Notes: a model not told the origin generated them from the letters alone. A DNA stretch of 64,000 bases from Halicephalobus mephisto (GCA_009193035.1 SWDT01000204.1:186001-250000); one strand, 5' to 3'; numbered from the stretch's first letter, positions 13,916 through 29,915 are shown. A program made the numbers and translations.

Positions 13916-14179
13916 CTAGTGGTTTATTGGAATCTCTTTCAAATTCAATTCAGTAAAAATATTAATGTTCTTAAAATCAATCAAATCATTGTTAATATTG
14001 TTATTGTTATTTTCATTAATTGAGTAGAAGAATTTATTATTAGTATGATGTATATTTACTTTAATTTTAATTTCTAAACTATCCAATTTTATAACCCCTA
14101 TTTCATACTTTTTATGCAAAAAGTCTTGTGGAAATGAATACTCAAACGTTGAATCGCTGGATGTTAGTTGTAAAATCAA
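13916..14179 (-). pseudogene. Penton/minor-capsid-like protein, N-terminal fragment
   Basis: An 87-codon frame begins MILQLTSSDSTFEYSFP and continues through KYEIGVIKLDS and TNNKFFYS. Its spacing resembles the N-terminus of the penton-like proteins of Polinton/adintovirus elements (beta-strand start, then an Y-x-x-G-L/V-x-x-hydrophobic block, then NNKF). After NNKF it runs into an Asn-rich stretch and stops, so only the N-terminal part remains. It shares strand with the polymerase relic. Assigned by pattern memory only. Confidence 0.5.
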
Positions 14180-14322
14180 AACTGTTATTTATTAAATAAA
14201 AACTTTATAATCATTTGTCCTCTAAACTAAAGTATGTAAGATACTTTCTCGTGTTTTCAAGAAATCGGTTATTTCATCTCAATGAAATAAAGTACCTTCA
14301 CAAGCAAATTATTGCCAATCAC

Positions 14323-14385
14323 GAGTGAGTGAGTGAGGATTCGAGCGGCTAAGAGAGGGAGACTAAGAAGATGCACTCACTCATT
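14323..14385. repeat. GAGTGAGTGAGTG inverted repeat
   Basis: GAGTGAGTGAGTGAGGA at 14323-14339 is answered by GCACTCACTCATT at 14373-14385, about 34 nt apart. The RNA of either strand could therefore form a 12-bp stem. The spacer is purine-rich (AGAGAGGGAGAC). It lies in the spacer between the element relic and the 3' end of the next gene. No function is claimed. Confidence 0.5.
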
Positions 14386-14682
14386 TCCCTTTACCCTCGA
14401 GTAATTATCGATATTGATAAGGTCAAGAAAGACAATCTGACATTGTTAATAATTTTTTCCTCTCTCCACCCATCTGATTTCAACGTCTTTTGTTCTAAAA
14501 CTTCTATATAAATCCTGTCAATTGTCTAAAAGGAGTTTTCCCCCATAAGGTTCCTCCTTCTAGATCCTTGACCTATTATCAGTGACTCGATTGCGAAGCC
14601 CCTAAACATTCACTGCGAATCTCGTTCCTTTAATAAATAATAATATTTACATAAAACGACATTGTTCTTGATTTCCTTGACA

Positions 14683-16296
14683 TTAAGAAAGCAATTTATT
14701 GAGCACATTGATATTCTCCAGAACAGTTTTCAGATAATCGTCATACCCTTCTCTCCAATATATACCCGTGAGTCGATTGTAATCATTCAGTATCATGTCC
14801 TTTGCCTCGTTGAACTTGCCGAGCAGATTCCATTTGTTCCAAGCCTCTTTGCACACATCACCCCATTCATCATTAGAATATTTATCGACTATTGCAGGCT
14901 GATGAATACAATCATCAGGACATGACACCTGAAAATTGGAGGTAAATGCATAAATTTAATTCAATACATAGAAAACGTTCCGACTTTTCTTTTACTTGAG
15001 AGAAACAAAGAACTTATAGAAATTACCTCAAAATCCACTACTGCCAATTTCTGACTTTCATCAAGACCGTAATTGCCGAGGTTTAAATCCCTCAAGTAAA
15101 ACACGTCTCTGAGCAGATCCAGCTGTATCTCATATTTTTTAGCGAAACCATATATCAACAAATCAGCACATCTCTGGAATCCGGGCACTAAAATAACACA
15201 AGACATTTAAGGCATAAAAAAGAAAACTACCTTCTTTCGTTGCGATAAATAAAGTGAGTTTGGATGTGTAGCATCTTGAATGAGCATTGGGAATAAAGTG
15301 TGGTTCCGGACCAACTCCGATTAAGTATAGCAGCCGATAGACAAAGAGCTCCCTGCAATCAACACGCGAACCTCCTGAGCCACGAGATGTCATGAATTCA
15401 TGGCCTTTAACGAAGAATTGTTCATCGACTCCGTCCATGATTTTACAGATTAATCCTCCCTAAAGACATTTATTATAGAGAAATAAATTGTTAACCAACC
15501 TGAATACCAGCGTCAGGGTTAGAATGAAATTTTATATTAAGTCCTTCATTCTTGAAGTAGTTTTTAAAATAGCATTCTACAGAAAATTTTAAGCAATCAG
15601 TTTTGTTAACAACATATTGGTAAAATTGACCGCTGATTTCCAAAGATTTATTAGAGAACTCTGGATATGTGATGAAGAAGGAAGTATCTCCCAGAAAGAA
15701 TAGCTGTTTCAATCCTTCCCTGGCAAATCTAGACTTCAGATGTTTGACTCTCGTCTTTCCCAGCTGGTCAGCGAACGCCAAACAACTCTCCCAATGTTGC
15801 ACTAATGTATGTTTCTACAATGTGAAATTAAAGAATAATTTCCATTAAATTCATTAATACGATTTTTTATATTATAATATCATAACACGATTTTCGGTAA
15901 GACTCTCAGAACTTTGTTATAAATTCATCCTAACTATAAAGATGAATCTAGCAGGATCCACATTGAAAATCATGTCCATATAGCAAAAAGAGAGAATATT
16001 ATTATAAAATTACTTACCACGATCACTTTGTCCATATGCTTCAATCCAATATCAGATAGAGTACTATTCAGATCAAATTGCAAGTCAATTCGCCGACCAT
16101 TGTGAAATAATTCTTGATACATAGCCTTGATATAGAAAATTAAAGATACTTTGTCTTTCAATCGATAGATACTCGCCTAAAAGTGCTTTTAGAATTTAGT
16201 TAAATGAAGTACAAAGCAAACCTGATCTTCGAGTTGAAATGCCGTAGCTCTATGTGACTCTCCTTCGTGGTCCTGCAGATAAATCAAGAGTTGCAT
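14683..16296 (-). CDS. Divergent protein-kinase-fold protein
   Basis: Six exons on the minus strand join in phase to 394 aa: 16296-16222, 16176-16018, 15814-15500, 15459-15231, 15187-15027 and 14928-14683. The middle has ELFVYRLLYLIGVGPEPHF and LTLFIATKE, which look like the C-helix region and hinge of a kinase-like N-lobe. Residues ~289-312 contain YLRDLNLGNYG and VVDFE, corresponding to the catalytic loop and metal-binding loop. The loop reads L-R-D rather than H-R-D, and the metal motif is D-F-E rather than D-F-G, so activity is uncertain. No signal peptide or membrane segment is seen. I do not recognise the exact family; it may belong to the aminoglycoside/choline-kinase-like or a nematode-expanded group. 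The ATG at 16296 is followed by an open first exon with a good donor; an upstream exon cannot be excluded. Confidence 0.75.
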
Positions 16297-17630
16297 CGCT
16301 CACAAAAGCTAAAATTTAAGTGATAAATCTATAAAAATCAGTGAGTAAAAAAGTGCTCTGCATGGGAAGTTATTATCAAGAAGTTAATTAGCCAAAAATT
16401 TTTGGAAAAAGTTGGAGCATAACGCCATAAACACAAAAACGCGCTACTTTGAATGTGTATATAAAAGGTTGAAAAGAAAACTAATTGCGACAATGATGGT
16501 CTATGTCACATTTCGCTCAAAATGGCGAACCTTGAGAATTTTTTTAATATTAGGACCATTCAAATCTTATTTTCAGTGATTTTTAACTTTTTTTTCAAAT
16601 TCTTGGTTAAAATTTATTTTTAACATTTTTTACAATATATAAAGCATTTAGAAATCGAAAAGACTCACTTTTCACATCAGTGTTGTTAAATTTATCTTAA
16701 ACTATAAGTTATAATGCATTGTACCAATATTTTAAAGAGAATTTTATGAATCTATCAATTGACATAATTGTAATAAAGTAATGAATAGTAGTTCCAAACA
16801 GTTGGTCATTTTATCTAATGCTTGTTAGTGATATAGGAGGATATAACGAAAATAGTTAAGTGTATAGTTATATATTCCCAGCTTTTTTTCAAAATTTTGA
16901 TTCAGAATTAAGCATAATTCATTAGCAGTTAATCGATTTCTGTCACTAAAGACATGATTTTTTACTTCAACTCTTAGATTGATATATGAATTTTTATTGA
17001 AAGCATTCATCATTTTGCAATCAAATAAATTCATGATAATAATTGGATACATTGAGTATTTTTGGTACTTACGGGTTATACACACATATCCTAATCTAGC
17101 TTAGCCTAAGCTTAGACCCAAACCTAAATCCAGTCTAAGAGACTTAAATCTAACTGAACTATATCTTGCTATATCATTTGTATTTTTATTTGACATTGGT
17201 ACTTCATTTAAAAATATGTTAAAATGCATCTAAATCATTATTTAAAGGAGAATTGTGTTTCAATTGAGACTAAAGTTTTTTCTCATTAGAAAAGATGACT
17301 TTAATTCATTCATTTACTACTTAGAATCATACTGCAAAGCTTACTGGTTTTCAGTCATGACATATGTTGATTCTTTCAAAATTAAATCTTTCTTGATTTA
17401 CCAAATTTCCTACAAAGAGTTACTTCTCGTATTCTAAAAACTTCCCTCATCTAAAAACTATTTTATGAAATCCTAAAAACTCTAATTACACCAGGTTTCT
17501 TTTTATTCATTCAAATAATCTCAACAATAGTTTCTTCGAGATTTGGTAAGTAGGATTGATGACAAACCATAACTAAAATTACAATAAAAACGAACGCTAT
17601 GAAAAGTTTAAAATTATTTATTTTATAGGA
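16297..17630. other. AT-rich intergenic stretch
   Basis: No supported gene. A minus-strand frame of 86 codons (16825-17085) and a plus-strand frame of 60 codons (17255-17437) have no splice sites or recognisable motifs. A short run of CCTAA/TTAG-like words at about 17,090-17,150 is too irregular to call telomeric. Confidence 0.45.
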
Positions 17631-17633
17631 AAA

Positions 17634-18420
17634 AAGTTCAGGCACGGGGAACAATCGCAATCATTTTTTTAAAGAAGAAAGGTCAACGCTTTTAGTAGCG
17701 ATTATGAAGCTGTCCAGAGCTTTGCAATAGTACCAAAATCACTTCCCAATTTTTACGCTGAAAGAAATTATGAAGATCAAAACAAAGACGCTGAGATCAT
17801 TTTTTAAATTTGATTCACACTTCAACATGCTTTGGATTGATGAAGAAGTTTTTACCATTAAGTAAGCTTTCTACTAGCAAACACAGCAGAGTCTTCACCC
17901 TCAATATTTTCCCTATCAATTTCATAAAAAAGACTGCTCAGATGGCCACATACCCAGAACTTATGATGATCTAAAACAGCATCACCTCCGATTAAGATGT
18001 CTCGCTTATTTTTTGTAAATTATAAGATCAGTATCGATTAGAAATATATCCCACAACACGTTGTGCAACCTTAGGCTCAACGACACTTCACCGTCTGAGA
18101 TTCAAGTTTTCAGCAAAACTCTACATTGAAATATCATACAAAGAGGATTAAGGGTGTGTTCTGAGAAAATATGGTTGATTTTAGCACATGAAAAAATGAC
18201 CAATGAATTTGTTGGATTTAAGCTTAATGGATTTTGGTGTTTAAGATATTTAGAGAGAAAAGTCTCTGGTGTGCCGCACAAGGGTTTGGATTCTCTCAAA
18301 ACGGCTTGAGTAAAAGAATGGAACAAAATTCCTGAGGATAAGTTGTATTCCACAGTGACTGCAGTACCAAAGCATCTGATAGTTTTTAAGAAAACAAAAT
18401 ATGACAAATTGGGAATATAA
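17634..18420 (+). pseudogene. Tc1/mariner-family transposase relic
   Basis: In one plus-strand frame, with several stops, the sequence reads like a mariner transposase. Around 17821-17862 is LWIDEEVFTI, matching the FTDEK-x-F block that holds the second catalytic acidic residue. At 18229-18420 the same frame gives NGFWCLRYLERKVSGVPHK, then LDSLKTA, a stop at 18307-18309, and VKEWNKIPEDKLYSTVTAVPK. This matches the mariner C-terminus (NPLD-x-x-x-W-x-x-LE-x-KV, then EW-x-x-IP). The N-terminal DNA-binding region is not clear and I could not find terminal inverted repeats. It is an inactive copy. Confidence 0.75.
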
Positions 18421-20072
18421 TATGTTATGTTATTAAGTCAAATCTCTAGTTGTGTTTTAGGATTTGTCTTAAGAAGATTTTCTTTATATAAACTTTTCCG
18501 CTTTATAAATTCGTGCCCAAATTTTTTCCCCACTTTGTAACATCAAACCTCTAAGATTTGCTTTATTAAAAATCATTCATCTTGCATTGCTTTTTGGAAA
18601 ACTTGCAATTACATATTGTTAAAAAATTAATGATAGCTACATAATATTGGTATTTGACTGGCAAATCATTCACTGAATGGGAAGTTATAAAGAAAATTTC
18701 GGAAATTTTCAAGATTTTTTTCGAATGATTTATTTTTACTTAAAATTATGTGAGAATCGAAATCAGTTCAAATAAATCAATCTTTACTAGCTTGCATTAC
18801 GCGAAAAATGATTAACCTAGTTTACAATCAATGTAACGGATTAAATAACTCCTTGGAATAGATGGCCAAAACCTTTCATGTGTAGAGATATTTAAATAGG
18901 AAATGTTTCTTTTCTTAATTTATTCCTCTTCTTTCTGAAATGTTGTCCCCTAGGCTCCTCATTCATAATCTTCTATCAGGTTTCTATGCTATAGACAAGC
19001 CTTCATAATTATGAATGAAAATTGGAATTATTAGTAAACCGAAATATCCACTTTGTCAAACGAACCAAGGCCAATCAAACCAATTTACTTCATGACAGCT
19101 GAAATGGCGTTGAAAGAAGGAGACTTAGTTTTATGGCGACACATCTTTTCCTGACTTTTGGCATAGTGTCGATGTTTTTCATTTCGAAAACTTGAGTATT
19201 TGTCCAGAGTCTGTAGCATCTTTGTCTGGCTAAATGGAATAGGTTCTAGGCCATTTAGTGGAGTCTCTGGAAACCGAACACGGCCTCGATTCTACTTGTT
19301 TCAAATTCAATGCAAAACATAGAATGTAGCCGTCTTGTGGACTCGGAGAATTAAGTACATGTTGCACTAGCCCGCCGAGTACACAAGCTGATGGTTTTTA
19401 ACTTCCAAATTTGATATTTTTAATGTAAAAAACAATTTCACAAGTCTTCCCATTGTGGACATGAATCTGTCCTCGATCTCGAAATACTTGGCCTCTCTTT
19501 TCCTCATGAATAAATTATGAAGCATTTTGACGGATATGACTCGATCATATGCTTTTTGTTTTCCCGTTACTTTTTGTTGCTTTGTTCTTCTAGATTCTTG
19601 ATGCTGTTGAACCAGTTAAACGGTCTGAACTTGAAGGCAAATGCCAAAGGACATTTTGAAGAAGAGTTAATGGAACACGTGAGCCTTTTCTCACCCGTAT
19701 GCTTATTGCATCCATTGTTTGCCCCAAGCTGCTCCTGTTTCAGCTTGGTTGTTCTTCTTGTCAAAAAGTCATTTCTGAAGTAAAATTGCCTTTATTCGTG
19801 AAGCTTCTCAAGTGAATTTACGGTACTTCCGTTTCCAGTTAAAAGGTGTTTGTTTCCTAGACCGGACTATCCGCTGAAACTAAGCGGCTTTTGTCTATTG
19901 CTGACCCAGTTTGTTTATTTTAAGATATCCTATAACCCCTTACCCATTTGGTTGATGAATACTTTATCTGACGTGCTGTTCTTTTAACCAGATTTGGACT
20001 TCCTGTCCCCTCCCCCTAACATGTATTCGTTCCATGTTTTTGCACTCGGTCATTTCATTCCGATTGAGAGCC
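18421..20072. other. Intergenic stretch without a recognised gene
   Basis: I see no exon chain here on either strand. The 88-codon plus-strand frame at 19517-19783 is Leu/Phe/Ser-rich and overlaps an equally long minus-strand frame, so it is likely chance. The right end may hold upstream exons or the promoter of the small gene that starts at 20073. Confidence 0.4.
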
Positions 20073-20309
20073 ATGTTTTGCAGCACCGAAAGTACCATGG
20101 GCATCCCTCTGTGGGCCTGGTATGCCTTTGGTACTTGTTTTGTTCTAATTATTCTATTTCTTCTCCTGGATTACCTGGTTATCCGGAGAAATGCTCTCGG
20201 ACGGACTTGCTGTGTCCCGGATTCCAGAAAGAGGACTGGTCAGACCAGCAAACACGAAAGCCGTGATCATTATCACAAGAGAAGTACAAACATGGTCCTC
20301 AATGTCTAA
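20073..20309 (+). CDS. Small single-pass membrane protein (78 aa)
   Basis: The frame encodes a short N-terminus (MFCSTESTM), one strong membrane segment (LWAWYAFGTCFVLIILFLLL), then a basic, Cys- and Ser/Thr-rich tail (VIRRN, RTCCV, RKRTGQTSK). Positive charges directly after the membrane helix predict a cytoplasmic C-terminus. I do not recognise a family. It may be a complete micro-gene or the last exon of a longer gene, since the frame is open upstream to another ATG at 20034. Codon use and hydropathy are more protein-like than those of other frames nearby, but no homology supports it. Confidence 0.42.
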   Translation: MFCSTESTMGIPLWAWYAFGTCFVLIILFLLLDYLVIRRNALGRTCCVPDSRKRTGQTSKHESRDHYHKRSTNMVLNV

Positions 20310-20647
20310 CAAGTGAGTTTGAATCGTTTCCCGTCGTTTCTAATCTACACATTTTAGAAAGGAAAATGTTCAAATATCCTACTTACATATTCCTGCTTTT
20401 CAAATTTCCGGAGTTATTACGGGTCAAAATAGATAATAATCTTCTTATTTCATCATCAAACAAATATGCCATAAAGTTGTTAAAAGCAAAATGATTTGTA
20501 ATTGGCAGTTGGAGATTTGACTAGAAACTCATGACTCGGGTTTGAAGCATTTCTTCTCGTAAAAGTTGGCATCGAAGTGCGGTTATAAGGGTTTCTGTTT
20601 TTTCCTCAATTTCCTAAAAATCATTGTAGTAGATTATGGTGATTAAA

Positions 20648-22095
20648 TTAACGAACCACTTGTTCTAAATACTCCGTAGCAATTTTCCCAATATTAGAAT
20701 TATTATCTTCATATTCTTCGTATGTTACATAGCTTCCTAATGAAGATTCTCCCTCACTTTCAATCCTCTTTTTGATTCTCTGCTTCCGATGGTTGTTGGA
20801 TTCGTCTACTGATTTCATTGAGGATTCGCTTTCTGCGTATTTTGAAGTCGGTTTTTTGAGTTCAGATTTCTTTGTAGTTGATGGAGGCAAGGTTGGTTTG
20901 TTGATCGGCTTCAAGACTACTTGTTTTTCCGTCGATCTAGCTCTTCTACTTTTATCCTTTTCCTTCGGAATATTTGGAAGCGAAACTTTATTAGACAAGG
21001 GTAAAACATTTGGTTGATGTCCGTTGAGGGTAATTTTGCCAGATTTTGGTTGTTTATCGCTTGTGGAACTTTGGGTCTTTTTGCTTTTCCCTGAAGGACC
21101 TGAAGTACCAGATCCCGGATAGGATTTGTCTCGGATTAAAGCAGCCAAGGCTTTCTGATAATGCTCAACTTCACTTTTCCTTGCTGCAGCTTCTTCTCTC
21201 ATTTTCGCTAATAATTTCGCGTCTTTCATTACGGTGCCATCGAAAAAGACTCCATTCTCTAAAAAGTTTTTAAACAAAAGTCGGAAATAATTGCTACTAA
21301 CCAGCATCCTGGAAGAAAGTAGAGAGGATCTGGTGCAGTTCGTTGTTTTCTCGATGTAAAGATTCAATTAACTCAGCAAGTCTCGCTTTTTCCGCTTCCA
21401 ATTCCGCATGGGGAACACTGAAAAATAACTTTCCCGAAAATTGTGGATTTAAAAAACAATCACCTTTTCCCCAGACGGTACTTGAGTTTCTCGTAATCCT
21501 TCTCTAATTTTGCTAATTTCTGTCTGTTCTCAGTTGCATTGAACAAATCTTTGTCACTAAGCAACTTGCTGAAATATCCGAATTAATTAAAGTGCAAATA
21601 ATTATGTCTTACGAAATCTCTTCAGATTTCTCCCTGAGGGCTCGTTCATATTGGATGACTTTCCTCTTTAATGAATTCAACTCTAATTGTTCTTGGTGCT
21701 TTGTGGGTGTTACAGGCTGAAATAAAATGAAATAAACTTGGTTTGGAAGATGACACTCACATCCTGCAGTAAATTTTCAATTTCATGTTCTCGTTTCTTC
21801 AGGTCATTTGTGGCGACTTGCAAATGAGTTTTAAGAATAGCATGTTCTTTTGACAGTAATCCATATCTCTACAATGGACAGCTATGAAACCAAATTAATG
21901 ATGGGAAATTCACATACTCGCTTTAGTTGAATGAGTTCCTCCCGTAAATCGTCCTCTGTTAACGTCCTTCCTGGGACGTAAGAATAGTCTGATGAGCTGG
22001 TTTGATGAACTGTAACTAAATAACGATCAAGTTTGAAAAAAAAACCACGAACTTGGGGGAAGAAAACCGTTATTCATGCTTTTGGATCGAGCCAT
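20648..22095 (-). CDS. Coiled-coil protein, possibly cytoskeletal or centrosomal
   Basis: Seven minus-strand exons join in phase to 394 aa: 22095-22053, 22015-21918, 21868-21761, 21716-21613, 21568-21464, 21417-21302 and 21258-20648. From residue ~35 to ~230 the protein is almost continuous heptad-rich coiled coil, with segments such as ELIQLKR, EHEIENLLQ and ELEAEKARLAELIE. A Lys/Ser/Pro-rich tail follows, with several K-x-S/T and RR motifs, ending in a short acidic-aromatic patch (YVTYEEYEDNN). No catalytic domain, signal peptide or membrane segment is present. I cannot assign a family. An upstream in-frame extension (SGKIM before the chosen ATG, continuing to a possible exon at 22289-22198 with a C-x-x-C motif) suggests the true start may lie further 5'. 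The phase of that join did not work with the obvious donor. Confidence 0.72.
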
Positions 22096-22289
22096 GATTT
22101 TCCCACTAGTAATCCGTCTGTCTCTCTCCAAAGACTTTGATGGAACGAGTGACGAACCTTAAAGAATTGAATGAAAATTAGTAATATAAGAATTAACTGA
22201 CGAGTCGAGACAAGATTTCCTTCTTTGCCACCTCCACAGTAATGGCATTTGAAAGACACAGTCGTCCTCGAAGTTGTCGATCTCTTCAT

Positions 22290-23000
22290 GTTTTATGAAT
22301 ATAACTAAGGTAAATAAAAGCGAAGTAATACAGATAACAGATGACTTGGCACACGCTTAAGTATAAATGGCAGCAGTTTGCGTCCTTGTGGGGAACACTC
22401 GACTCGTTTTGCCTTTAGCGCTGTGCTTTTTCAAGACGCTCGAAATTTGCATGACTATGAACGTTGCCAAGGTAACGAGATATCCGAAAAACCTAGGTAA
22501 GCTCGATTTACCGCACTATCTGAAGAATTGTTCTATCTATCAATGGGATTATCTCGGATGAACAAGAGAGCCCATTGAATTAATTTAAATCCTTGCCACA
22601 TGGACTCCTTTCAAAGTCAAACTTTCGCAAGAAACTATTATAATTCCTTATTTTGATGAAATAAAACAAGAAGTTAATAAAAGTAACATCAGATATCTGT
22701 ATTCATTGATTATCAAGTTGTTAAAATGCAAAGTAATAAATCAAAACATGATTTCGTTTCATTTTTCCATATTTCTTTCATCTCGCAAGCGACTAAACTT
22801 CCTCCCTTGCCTGAGTCCTGACGCGACTGAAGGGCAATCATTGGTCTTCGATTTCCTTTTGCATATTTGGTGCACTCATTCTCAATTCGTTTACATTGAT
22901 CTTTCCTCTTTTTAGTTATTTCTGATTTTCCATCGCTATTTTTTGAAAATACTTTCGGAATTTTAGTATAAACTTCCAGGTTGCAGTGAATTCAGTCAAG
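22290..23000. other. Divergent promoter region of the coiled-coil and V-ATPase A genes
   Basis: The two genes are transcribed away from each other, so this 0.7 kb probably holds both promoters. The V-ATPase ATG at 23001 is preceded by several acceptor-like AG sites (TTCCAG, TTGCAG, TTCAG at about 22,977-22,994), consistent with cis- or trans-splicing of the leader. The 64-codon frame at 22367-22561 has no motif support. Confidence 0.45.
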
Positions 23001-27552
<4,552 letters not shown>

Positions 27553-28551
27553 TTTTCTATTAGTGCTAGCTACCGATCTTTTAAATCATGACTTCACAAT
27601 TCCATATTCGAGGGACGACATCAACTTCACTTGCAGTCTCATTAATCGAGTATTCCAGTAAATTAATTAGTTTGAATTGTTTTCTTGTCAATAATTTCAT
27701 ACTTCTATGTGATACGAAATATTCAATAGATATGTAGTAAAGATTATCCTAATGTGGTGTTTGTTTTGAGAACCTCACTGTTGTGGAAATCAGAAATGAG
27801 GCCATTGGATATATTGTCTTGGCAAGCATTTCCAGCAACTTAAAATTCTCAATATCGAACATTGTTTTGAGAAATTTTCACTGAGCTTTGAAAGATTTTA
27901 GTTTTTACGAAATTCTAGTTTGTGAAAAAGTAAAAAAATTCCCAGAACTAGAAACAAATCCAGGGCAAGTTAACTTTTTCGTTGACCATTTTCAATCGAA
28001 TCAACTATTATACTGTGTCGTGAAACAAGAAATTAACTTCCACCGCGATAACTCCTGACGACCATGAAAGTTGTTTTCACACGCCACTGAAAATTACCGC
28101 TAAAGGACGTGTAATCTAAGAGACCTACATGCATCCCTAGAGGGTTGGTGGGTAAAATTCTTTTCTAACTTTTGGGAGCGCACTTATTGTAAAGTGAATT
28201 TCTTTCGAAATATACTTCGTTACTCGGATTTTGGAGAACACTGTAAGCTATATCGAAGCTTATTGTATTTTCCTCATTCCATTGCAATATCCGTTAATGA
28301 ACTCCAAAAAATTAAAATCACGAATTCTTCCAACAAGAACTAGGAAACATGGAGAATTAAATGCTGATCGAAACTCTTCAATGAGTGGATTTGTTACAAC
28401 TGAAATGAATCCAGAATTCATAATTACTTCAACTTTGCTCTTATAAAGCAAGATTAAAAAATAAAATAGATCGAAGAATTTCCTAAAATGCATTGTAATT
28501 GACTAGTAACTGGAAGTTGGAGTTAAATATCCCGTTATAAAATGTTCCATC
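27553..28551. other. Intergenic region between convergent 3' ends
   Basis: This contains the 3' UTRs of V-ATPase A (+) and the TGF-beta gene (-). Open frames near 28231-28493 occur on both strands at once and lack motifs. No RNA gene or repeat was recognised. Confidence 0.45.
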
Positions 28552-29915
28552 TCATCTGCATCTACAACGAGCGACTAGAAGACCGGGAATCGCCTTCACT
28601 TGATAGTTGCCTTCTTTGTCGACGTACATTATGTTGACTGGTCCAGCATCGTCTGGAGAACAACAGTTTATCCCGTGATTGCTCAATTTCAGAAGTAGGG
28701 TATGAGGACTGTTTTCTTGTTTTTCTCTGCCACAGGTTCCGGCACAGTAGTAGAGGGTCAACGTTTTTGGAGCAATGATCCAATCCCATCCGTAGTCATC
28801 AAAGTTTATCTGAAAAACTCCTCACGATTTTCTACTGTAATTCTTCAGAGATTCATAATGACACTAACCTCAAAGGGATATCTACAACAAGTTTCATTCC
28901 TGGATCCATCGAGTACGGTACATCTGTCGGTGATTTCCCGATTATATGGCTTCAAAGTCCTTCTATCAACGAGTTTCTTCTCAGCATTGGTGATTTCGAT
29001 AAAAGCAGACGGAATTCTGTCTGTTATAACTTCCATAAATTCTTTTTTTTCTTTGCTGTTGATAACTGGAGTTACTTCAAGTCGAATACCGTAATTTTCG
29101 GTTTGTTTAATGATCCATCTCTTGACGATCTCCGTGATATCAACTGTTTGCCAGTTATCATCGGTCTGAATTAGTCTCATTCACAAAAACTTGAAAGTCA
29201 ATAAACTCACAAAATCATCCAAATCCCTTTCAATTGTTGTAGTCAAGTATTCCTCATAATCATCATTTTCTTTAGATTTGTACCTGTATACCCTGACCAA
29301 TAAAGGGATATCACCGAAATCGTCACGAAGTCTGCCAGTGAAGAAAGTCACGGTAGCTTTTTCCAGCGTGAATCCGTTCAGACTGCTGACGTTGAACCAA
29401 AGTCGATCTTTGGATGAAGGGAAGTCGGAAGGTGCTGAAATAGTTCCTTAACAAAATCCCCAAATTTAGTTTTTACGATTTGCATGTTTCATAAAAATTG
29501 CCTTGACCAACGTGGAGTAACATTTTGGCCAATTGCAGGGCACTTCCTGGAATTTTACATTGACTAGTAAAAAAGACAGAAGATCTACTTGAAGTTTTTG
29601 TTCGGCTGTGGATTTCATGTTCCTTAGTAAGGCTTGACTGTTAATGTGGTTGACTTTCGGCATAGGACGTTCTCTTACAAACTCAAGAATGATATTTTTA
29701 ATCTGACTCTTTTTAAACTCTCTAATTTGGCAATGAGTTCGTTGATGAAAGGAAGCAAGTCCGTGGCAATGATCACTAAAGACAAAGCTATAAAAACTAA
29801 TAAATAATGAGTCATACAAAGATTCTGAGTCATTGAAGCTATGATGGTTCGGATTGGTAGACCCTGGTACAGTAGTAATCTGCAGAAAAATTACAATAGA
29901 AAATTTCAAAATCAT
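28552..29915 (-). CDS. TGF-beta superfamily ligand, GDF8/GDF11 (DAF-7-like) type
   Basis: Five exons join in phase to 391 aa: 29915-29818, 29775-29477, 29434-29211, 29165-28869 and 28809-28552. The N-terminus is a signal peptide (MILKFSIVIFLQITTVPGS). The prodomain has a helix-rich start (HCQIREFKKSQIKNIILEF) and the typical WQTVDITEIVKRW block. The mature domain has the nine-cysteine pattern of GDF8/11 ligands: a lone Cys at 289, CC at 300-301, then YGWDWIIAPK, YYCAGTC, a CC pair and the terminal CRCR. In C. elegans the closest type is DAF-7, a secreted dauer and metabolic signal; that is family knowledge. The prodomain-mature junction is unusual: only a dibasic RR (275-276) preceded by KKLVD is seen, not a clear R-x-x-R. 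The preceding gene on the same strand ends within about 500 nt, so the two could be co-transcribed. Confidence 0.9.

Larger units (their letters stand above)
12831..14179. mobile_element. Decayed Maverick/Polinton- or adintovirus-like element
   Basis: Three kinds of gene fragments lie within 1.35 kb: an adenain-like cysteine protease on +, pieces of a protein-primed family-B DNA polymerase on -, and the start of a penton-like (minor capsid) protein on -. Together they are the hallmark gene set of Maverick/Polinton transposons and the related adintoviruses. All are frameshifted or truncated, and no integrase, hexon or terminal inverted repeat is visible, so this is an old deleted copy. The family call rests on remembered motif patterns, not on a search. 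Base composition is very AT-rich compared with the neighbouring mua-3-like exons. Confidence 0.65.

Noticed and set aside
17090..17150. CCTAA/TTAG-rich words as interstitial telomere sequence (nematode TTAGGC)
   Set aside because: The copies are irregular and mixed with unrelated words; no array of at least three perfect units exists.
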